In this document: positions 57,146 to 64,000 of the stretch, in pieces | Numbering within the stretch: position 1 is the first letter of the stretch | Layout: each line of letters begins with the position of its first letter | DNA from: Glandiceps talaboti | Lineage: Eukaryota; Hemichordata; Enteropneusta; Spengelidae | NCBI RefSeq assembly: GCF_964340395.1 | Contig: NC_135557.1 | Location: forward strand, 26,505,114 to 26,569,113 | DNA: 64,000 bases | Direction: 5' to 3' | Program-made: the position numbers and the translations under genes | The notes under the pieces: model-generated | Databases searched by the model: none | What the model saw: the letters and a program-made list of their open reading frames with translations, nothing else | Told to the model about the DNA's origin: nothing

Positions 57146-59290
57146 CCATGTATTGGTCTGCCTTTTAAGACAAGGAAGTCACACAGACCACGACGAGGCC
57201 ATACTTTTTTGGTAAGTTATTTGTGTAACCCAGGTAGTGGAGACTAGACACTAGTCGTGTATCGTTTCATATCATATATGTAGGTAGCTATAAATAAATA
57301 AATACATACATTTACAACTGAACGCACATCTATGGTACTCAGACTCTACAAGGGCATGCTCTGGCCTTCACATTTTTTCTGTGACATTGACAAAAAATGT
57401 TAATGTTACACAAAATATTGCTTGTATTTGAATTGAGGAAACAAATACTGATAAAGCACTCATATATCTTCATACTGAACATTAGAACAAAAAACAAATC
57501 AATAAAGTGTAAAGGAGGAATGAGAAGGATGAAGTGGGATTTGCTTGCCATGCAAGATTTACCATTAGTACATTAGTAGTGCATGAACTCCAGGTAAAAA
57601 AATAGGTACATAGGCAGTGTTTGTTACCTCAGTAGATATGGGTAGACCATAGGTACAGTGTTTATTTATTTGGAATGCATGCTAGAAGTGTAAGGGCACT
57701 GAGGTCACAGTCCCAAATGACTGCCACTGAGTATTAAATTCCAAATTGATCAGACCTGCTGTCTCCATTAGAAAGTTAATTACTACAGTACTAATATGAG
57801 GGGTGTGTTTGCTAGGATGTAGAGAGTGAACACAATACATGGTGTGAAAAATTCCCTGAAAGTTGGAAGTTACGGTCCAAAATACATCAGTTGCAAGAGG
57901 AAGTGTATTGAGATGAAAACAATGATTAACTTTAGTGAGGATGATGATGTGATATGTCAAAAATTAGAGGAATTACGGTTAAATGACAAGAAGGGATAGC
58001 AGGTTACATCTCATAGCTTTATGAAAAGGATCTTGTTTGAAAACAATGGGTATTTTGAATTTGAAGTCTTTCATGATATAAAGAGGTGTGAGGAGGAGTG
58101 GGGAAGGGGAAGGGTGTAGAAACAAACAAAATAAATGATTTGATTAGTCATAAGTATTTTTAAGTAAATTATACTTTTAAGAAAGAATTTATTATTCTGA
58201 AAATGGAAGATTTGACTAAATTTGAAAATGATAATATTTTGGAAAATTAGGTATACATTGGTATAATTGTATTGACTTTAACAGTAGCACTGTTGATTGA
58301 AAATATATCTAAACAGGAAGCCACAGTACAAGGACACGTTCACATATTTTTCAATTGAAGCTATTGTGTTCATCTTTATTATTTTGAAATGTTATTAAAT
58401 TTGTCTGTATTCATCAGGACTACAGATGTGAAATTATATGCTATTAAAATGATATGAGACCTTGAATGCCAGTGAAAACTACTGACAATATAGTAATCAG
58501 TTGGTGCAAGGACAGGTCTTTATTCATCCATCCATGTCTTAGTAAGACTTAAAAAGCAAGGAAAACAGTAATCCTGACTCAAGGTGAATACTATGTGTCT
58601 AGTTCTATCTACACATGTTGATGACTTATTTCCCACATCAAATTAACCCTTCAATGTTACCTAATACACAATGTGAGGCCAATTTGTATCAATCATTGTA
58701 TCATATAAGGACAATTTGTAGTGATTTATGCCAATTGCATACATGTTTTCCTGAATATTTTTTCAATATTTAGTTAAAATGATAAATATATTCATTGAGT
58801 ATATTCTAAATGTCTTGTCTAAATTAATTAGGGTATGTAAATACTGAGAGGCATTGATTAGTTTATTTATTAACTTGAGTATGTATGGGCAATTAATTAT
58901 GGTGTTAATGAATTATTGTTAGTTTTATTGTGATCTGTATAGTTCATTTTTGAAACATTTTGAAATCAACTTTGCTCAAGTCACTCAAGCAAAATTTGAC
59001 GTCTTTTTTGTTGGTGGATTTGAAGAAGGTTTGGGTTGGAAGGGATGGGGATGGGGTCAGGTTACAGGGGATAGGTGTGATATTACTTGTACCCAGTATA
59101 CCATAAGTGTCTTCCCAACTGTGGTACATGTATCTATTAGACAGATCTTGAGTCATTCACTCCAGACTCAAAGCCAGACTCACTCAGGACAACTCGTTGG
59201 GTTTGGGAAAAAACAGACACATGTAAATAATTAAAGTATAAATATTTAGCTCTTTAACATGGTGACCCTATTATCAATAGTCTACGAATT
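57146..59290. other. Intron-like region without gene
   Basis: AT-rich with no convincing exon. Small frames (57339, 57682, 58950) lack family resemblance or splice support. Confidence 0.5.
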
Positions 59291-59299
59291 ACAAGAAGA

Positions 59300-60447
59300 A
59301 TTGAACAAGTTACTGTGTGTGACAATGTGTGTCTGTATTTGTACTGGTAAACTACCCAGACAGTCAGTGTGAAAGTGTGTGCTGTATGTGACAATGTGTG
59401 TCTGTATTTGTACTAGTAAACTACCCAGACAGTCAGTGTGAATGAAAGTGTGTGCTGTGTGTGACAATGTGTGTCTGTATTTGTAGTAAACTACCCAGTC
59501 AGTGTGAAAGTGTGTGCTGTGTGTGACAATGTGTGTCTGTATGTGTACTAGTACTACCCAGACAGTCAGTGTGAAAGTGTGTGCTGTGTGTGACAATGTG
59601 TGTCTGTATGTGTACTAGTACTACCCAGACAGTCAGTGTGACAATGTGTGTCTGTATTTGTAGTAAACTACCCAGACAGTCAGTGTGAAAGTGTGTGCTG
59701 TGTGTGACAATGTGTGTCTGTATTTGTACTAGTACTACCCAGACAGTCAGTGTGAAAGTGTGTGCTGTGTGTGACAATGTGTGTCTGTATTTGTACTAGT
59801 ACTACCCAGAGTCAGTGTGAAAGTGTGTGCTGTGTGTGACAATGTGTGTCTGTATTTGTACTAGTAAACTACCCAGACAGTCAGTGTGAAAGTGTGTGCT
59901 GTGTGTGACAATGTGTGTCTGTATTTGTACTAGTACTACCCAGACAGTCAGTGTGAAAGTGTGTGCTGTGTGTGACAATGTGTGTCTGTATTTGTACTAG
60001 TACTACCCAGACAGTCAGTGTGAATGAAAGTGTGTGCTGTGTGTGACAATGTGTGTCTGTATTTGTACTAGTACTACCCAGACAGTCAGTGTGAAAGTGT
60101 GTGCTGTGTGTGACAATGTGTGTCTGTATTTGTACTAGTAAACTACCCAGACAGTCAGTGTGAAAGTGTGTGCTGTGTGTGACAATGTGTGTCTGTATTT
60201 GTACTAGTACTACCCAGGCAGTCAGTGTGAAAGTGTGTGCTGTGTGTGACAATGTGTGTCTGTATTTGTACTAGTAAACTACCCAGACAGTCAGTGTGAA
60301 TGAAAGTGTGTGCTGTGTGTGACAATGTGTGTCTGTATTTGTACTAGTACTACCCAGGCAGTCAGTGTGAAAGTGTGTGCTGTGTGTGACAATGTGTGTC
60401 TGTATTTGTACTAGTACTACCCAGGCAGTCAGTGTGAAAGTGTGTGG
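59300..60447. repeat. Minisatellite, about 67-bp unit, about 17 copies
   Basis: Core GTGTGTGACAATGTGTGTCT joined to CTACCCAGACAGTCAGTGTG; length variants in the ACTAGTA segment and a GAATGAAAG form. Confidence 0.95.
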
Positions 60448-60774
60448 CTGACTTTACTTGTCATGGCAACAACATCCTAACTGAAAGTATGGGTTGGAAA
60501 ATTTTAAATATAAATGACTAATTACATTAACACTTGCATGTTGAGTCAGTACAAGGCCATATGTCTGTTTGCTGTGTTCCTAGTTTGTAGTTGTTGTATA
60601 ACTAGCCATATATTCAATGACAACCAGAAAGGAAATCAATAGGTTTTTAAAGAAATAATGAACAAAGTATGGCCATGGTAAATTTATTTCCTAAAGAAAG
60701 CACCAAATTTGTAGTACAGCCTTGGGTACTACTATAGGAAGGCCACCTACCTCAGTATAGAATGTAGTATATAG

Positions 60775-60850
60775 CTTGAAGGATAGCCAAGGCCCATGTA
60801 TGATCCCAGGCTCTCACATAGCAAAAGCTTATCACTGGTGCCATAATGAT
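60775..60850 (+). repeat. SINE-like core copy
   Basis: AAGGCCCATGTATGATCCCA, then GGCTCTCACAT and TTATCACTGGTG: the same order as the reverse complement of 4974-5091. Confidence 0.45.
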
Positions 60851-60948
60851 TAGATAGGGTCATTATTTTGTTTTCACACCTTAATTGTAATCCAACATGG
60901 GCCTTTAAATATTTGGGTAATTTGAAACTAGGTTATGAATTTTCATAG

Positions 60949-61044
60949 AGTTGAGTTCTAAAAGTAATTATATGAAAAAATGTGGTCTTTTCACAGGATT
61001 AACAGTGTCAATTTCATTATTGCAGTTTGTGTATAGATCTGACA
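60949..61044 (+). CDS. Candidate coding exon of the divergent gene
   Basis: Acceptor TTTTCATAG ends at 60948 and donor ACA/GTAAGT starts at 61045. An ATG at 60972 opens MKKCGLFTGLTVSISLLQF, a hydrophobic N-terminus that could be a signal anchor, and the frame leaves in phase 1. An internal acceptor (TTTTCACAG) could start the exon at 60999 instead. No family recognised; support is splice signals only. Confidence 0.22.
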
Positions 61045-61289
61045 GTAAGTATTGTAGAATGTTTATTGTACATTTAGATATGTATATCTGTATATTATAT
61101 TTGTGTGGATGTTACTGTACAGTAGGAAACATATGACACCATTGGAATGTTATACCAGCACACTTTAATAGATGTTGTATAGTAGAGCCTACTACTTCAA
61201 ATTCCTCAGCTGTGCCTGTCCAACAACTCACTTTTGTCAAAAGTTCAACAAATTTGTAGTAAAAAATATTGCTGTAAATGTCATCATAT

Positions 61290-61830
61290 GTAGTTAATGT
61301 GTGTCAAAAGGTCTGTAGGGCAACTACCAAAACAGCTTACTAACTTTAACATGTACATGTACATGGTAAGTTTGTGAAGATTCAGTCGGGTGTGTTAGTT
61401 GGTATGGTAGGACAACTACCAAAACAGCTTACTAAACTTTAGTTGTAACAATAACACATACATTCAAGTTTGTGAAGATTCAATGTGTTAGTAGGTATGG
61501 TAAATGTGTTTTTAGGACAACTACCAAAACAGCTTACTAACTTTAGTTTAATAACAATAACACATGTATACATTAAAGTTTGTGAAGATTCAGTGTGTTA
61601 GTAGGTATGGTAAATGTGTTTTTAGGACAACTACCAAAACAGCTTACTAACTTTAGTTTAACAATAACACATACATTAAAGTTTGTGAAGATTCAGTGTG
61701 TTAGTAGGTATGGTGATAAATGTGTTTATATGGCAACTAGAAACTACATGTAGCTCACTTTTACATGTAAACACAAGTTTGTGAAGATGCAGTGTGTAGT
61801 AGGTACATGTATGATGGTAAATATGTTCAC
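61290..61830. repeat. Tandem repeat, about 105-bp unit, 5 copies
   Basis: Core GACAACTACCAAAACAGCTT, AGTTTGTGAAGATTCAGTGT, GTTAGTAGGTATGGTAAATG; diverged at both ends. Confidence 0.9.
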
Positions 61831-61884
61831 TATTTTTACATGTATGTGTTTGTGACGAATGTGTTAGCTGTAAATAAATTTATT

Positions 61885-62652
61885 TAACAGTTCACTCATA
61901 TATTCAGTGATAATTTGAACAGTTCACTCATATATTCAGTGATAATTTGAACAGTTCACTCATATATTCAGTGATAATTTGAACAGTCACTCATATATCC
62001 AGTGATAATTTGAACAGTTCACTCATATATTCAGTGATAATTTGAACAGTTCACTCATATATTCAGTGATAATTTGAACAGTTCAATCATATATTCAGTG
62101 ATAATTTGAACAGTTCAATCATATATCCAGTGATAATTTGAACAGTTCACTCATATATTCAGTGATAATTTGAACAGTTCACTCATATATTCAGTGATAA
62201 TTTGAACAGTTCACTCATATATTCAGTGACAATTTGAACAGTTCACTCATATATCCAGTGATAATTTGAACAGTTCACTCATATATCCAGTGATAATTTG
62301 AACAGTTCACTCATATATTCAGTGATAATTTGAACAGTTCACTCATATATCCAGTGATAATTTGAACAGTTCACTCATATATTCAGTGATAATTTGAACA
62401 GTTCACTCATATATTCAGTGATAATTTGAACAGTTCACTCATATATCCAGTGATAATTTGAACAGTTCACTCATATATTCAGTGATAATTTAAACAGTCA
62501 CTCATATATATTGAGATAATTTTAACAGTTCACTCATATATTCAGTGATAATTTGAACAGTTCACTCATATATTCAGTGATAATTTGAACAGTTCACTCA
62601 TATATTCAGCGATAATTTAAACAGTTCACTCATATATTCAGTGATAATTTGA
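61885..62652. repeat. Minisatellite, 32-bp unit, about 24 copies
   Basis: Core GAACAGTTCACTCATATATT with CAGTGATAATTT; only single-base variants. Confidence 0.96.
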
Positions 62653-63955
62653 CAAAGAGAAATGGCTACTCTCTAGTATACATGTACAATATTATATCAT
62701 ATGTACATGTACAAATGTACATTGTATAGGACAAGTTAGGTACATTTGGTCGTATACATGTAATTGAACAGACCACATATTCTATTTTTTTAAATAAAAA
62801 AGTTGATAATGTATTCATAGTCATACATTGACTAGCATTTGTAACAAAGTGTGTATTTTATAATAATTATAGGCAAAGTCTTCATATTATTTTTTTGAAT
62901 ACACTCAACATAGAAATAGACTAAAACTTTATCATATTGAAATACATGTACATGTACAATATTGATTGTTACATGTACTTGTCATATTTATCGTGATTTA
63001 GCTTCAAAATTTCAAGTTCAATGGCCTTTCTACAAAATGCAATACATTTGTTAACACTCAATCAGACTGAAGAATGGCAAGTTGGTATAAAATAATGCAA
63101 TGTATGTACATGTAGACTAGAGATTGGTAGTATCTTTACACAAAAGTATGTGTCTACAGAATAATTTATTTCATGGCATTTCTAAAGACAGATAAACTTG
63201 CACAGAATACCCATTTGTTACAGTAGTACATGGCAGCACTGATAACAGTATATTAAATAATTTGGTAAATAATTGTGTTTTTCTGAATTTGAGTATGATT
63301 TATAGTTGATGAAAGGGTAGATACATGTAATAGTATTTTTTACAGATATTTACATGTCTACAGATTAATTTATCTTATGAGTTATCATAGTATTGATGTA
63401 CTATATGTACATGTAGATATTTCCCACTGCTAGAAAATTTTGTGATTTTACAGTCTTCAGCTAGTTCTCAAAGACTAATTTTTATTAATTACCAGACTGG
63501 TACATTGTGTTCATGTACAAGGAGGCATTACATATTTTTGCATATTTTTGTTTGCCAGGAAAATAAGCGAAAATAAGTCTTCAGCGAAAATTTCCAGGTT
63601 TGCAGTATTTCGTAAACAACTTTGTTTTCCTGAACCAGGTACGTTTTATAGTTATTGATATGTAAAGATTAATGTCAGATAAGTACATGTAGTATTTAAA
63701 AAAAAATCTTTACACAAATTAACATATCTCACAGAGTATCTAAGAACAGAAAAAACATGCGCAAAATACAATTTGCTAGTCCATGGTACAATATAGCATT
63801 GATGTATTCGGTAAACAACTTTACAAGTATTTCTGAATGTCATATACCTTCTGTTTTATAGTTGATAGTATTTAGTTGATGGCAAATAGGTAGTATCTTT
63901 ACAGAAATTTATTTGTCCACAGAATAATTTATGTATGGATGTATCTTATTTATAG
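62653..63955. repeat. AT-rich region with old repeats of about 270 bp
   Basis: Segments such as GGTAGTATCTTTACA ... CAGAATAATTTAT ... ATTGATGTA recur at about 63125, 63325, 63680 and 63890 in diverged form. TACATGTA motifs are frequent. Confidence 0.55.
63598..63638 (+). CDS. Very tentative 41-nt exon
   Basis: Between TTTCCAG (63597) and ACCAG/GTACGT (63639). Its phase would join the exon ending at 61044 to the one starting at 63956, giving SLQYFVNNFVFLNQ. It lies in a repeat-like segment, so chance is likely. Confidence 0.12.
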
Positions 63956-64000
63956 TCCAGATCTAGTAGAAGAATATCTAAAACGGAAACTCACAAAGTA
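63956..64000 (+). CDS. Candidate exon running off the window
   Basis: Acceptor CTTATTTATAG ends at 63955. Two frames are open to the edge: PDLVEEYLKRKLTK (one leading base) and SRSSRRISKTETHKV (phase 0). The first looks like a charged helix. It cannot be resolved without the next sequence. Confidence 0.3.

Overview
This is animal (metazoan) nuclear DNA, AT-rich, with GT-AG introns, (CA)n and (GA)n tracts and many tandem minisatellites. Both recognisable proteins are close to their vertebrate counterparts. The compact CBL protein and the frequent TACATGTA-type motifs suggest a marine bilaterian invertebrate (lophotrochozoan, hemichordate or cephalochordate). The species cannot be fixed from the sequence alone.

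Left two thirds (955-44010, + strand): one complete CBL-family E3 ubiquitin ligase gene. I assembled ten coding exons with consistent phases: 955-1475, 19937-20215, 28076-28213, 29321-29540, 31803-31976, 34179-34238, 36024-36273, 39147-39521, 43116-43288 and 43780-44010. Together they are 2421 nt and encode 806 residues: tyrosine-kinase-binding domain, linker, RING finger, proline-rich tail, a run of tyrosine motifs, and a C-terminal UBA domain. The introns (up to 18.5 kb) are largely arrays of 24-60 bp minisatellites. Most long open frames there are periodic and open on both strands, so I treat them as repeats and not proteins. Intron 1 also holds a 970-bp DNA transposon remnant with terminal inverted repeats, a 7-bp target duplication and an exon for a PHD-like zinc finger. 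Intron 2 holds a foldback element.

44011-52099: CBL 3' flank and intergenic DNA, with a hAT-like miniature element, a (CA)n tract and several short tandem arrays.

52100-56150 (- strand): an AAR2 gene (U5 snRNP assembly factor). Its coding sequence is one uninterrupted 386-codon exon, and a non-coding first exon is inferred at about 56020-56150. The inferred 5'UTR intron contains long (TATAG)n/(TATAC)n arrays and a decayed LINE reverse-transcriptase fragment.

56340-64000: a divergent promoter with CRE and ETS-CRE motifs, a probable non-coding first exon of a + strand gene (donor at 56510), then mostly repeat-filled sequence. Weak candidate exons at 60949, 63598 and 63956 run to the window edge. 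That gene is not identified.

CBL and AAR2 are ordinary conserved genes and have no evident functional link. I found no convincing new multi-gene system. The unusual content lies in how repeats intrude on gene structure: a 27-bp in-frame repeat that multiplies tyrosine motifs in CBL exon 8, a duplicated 5' splice site after exon 3, a triplicated 3' splice site before exon 9, and a possible 21-nt microexon inside the RING finger.
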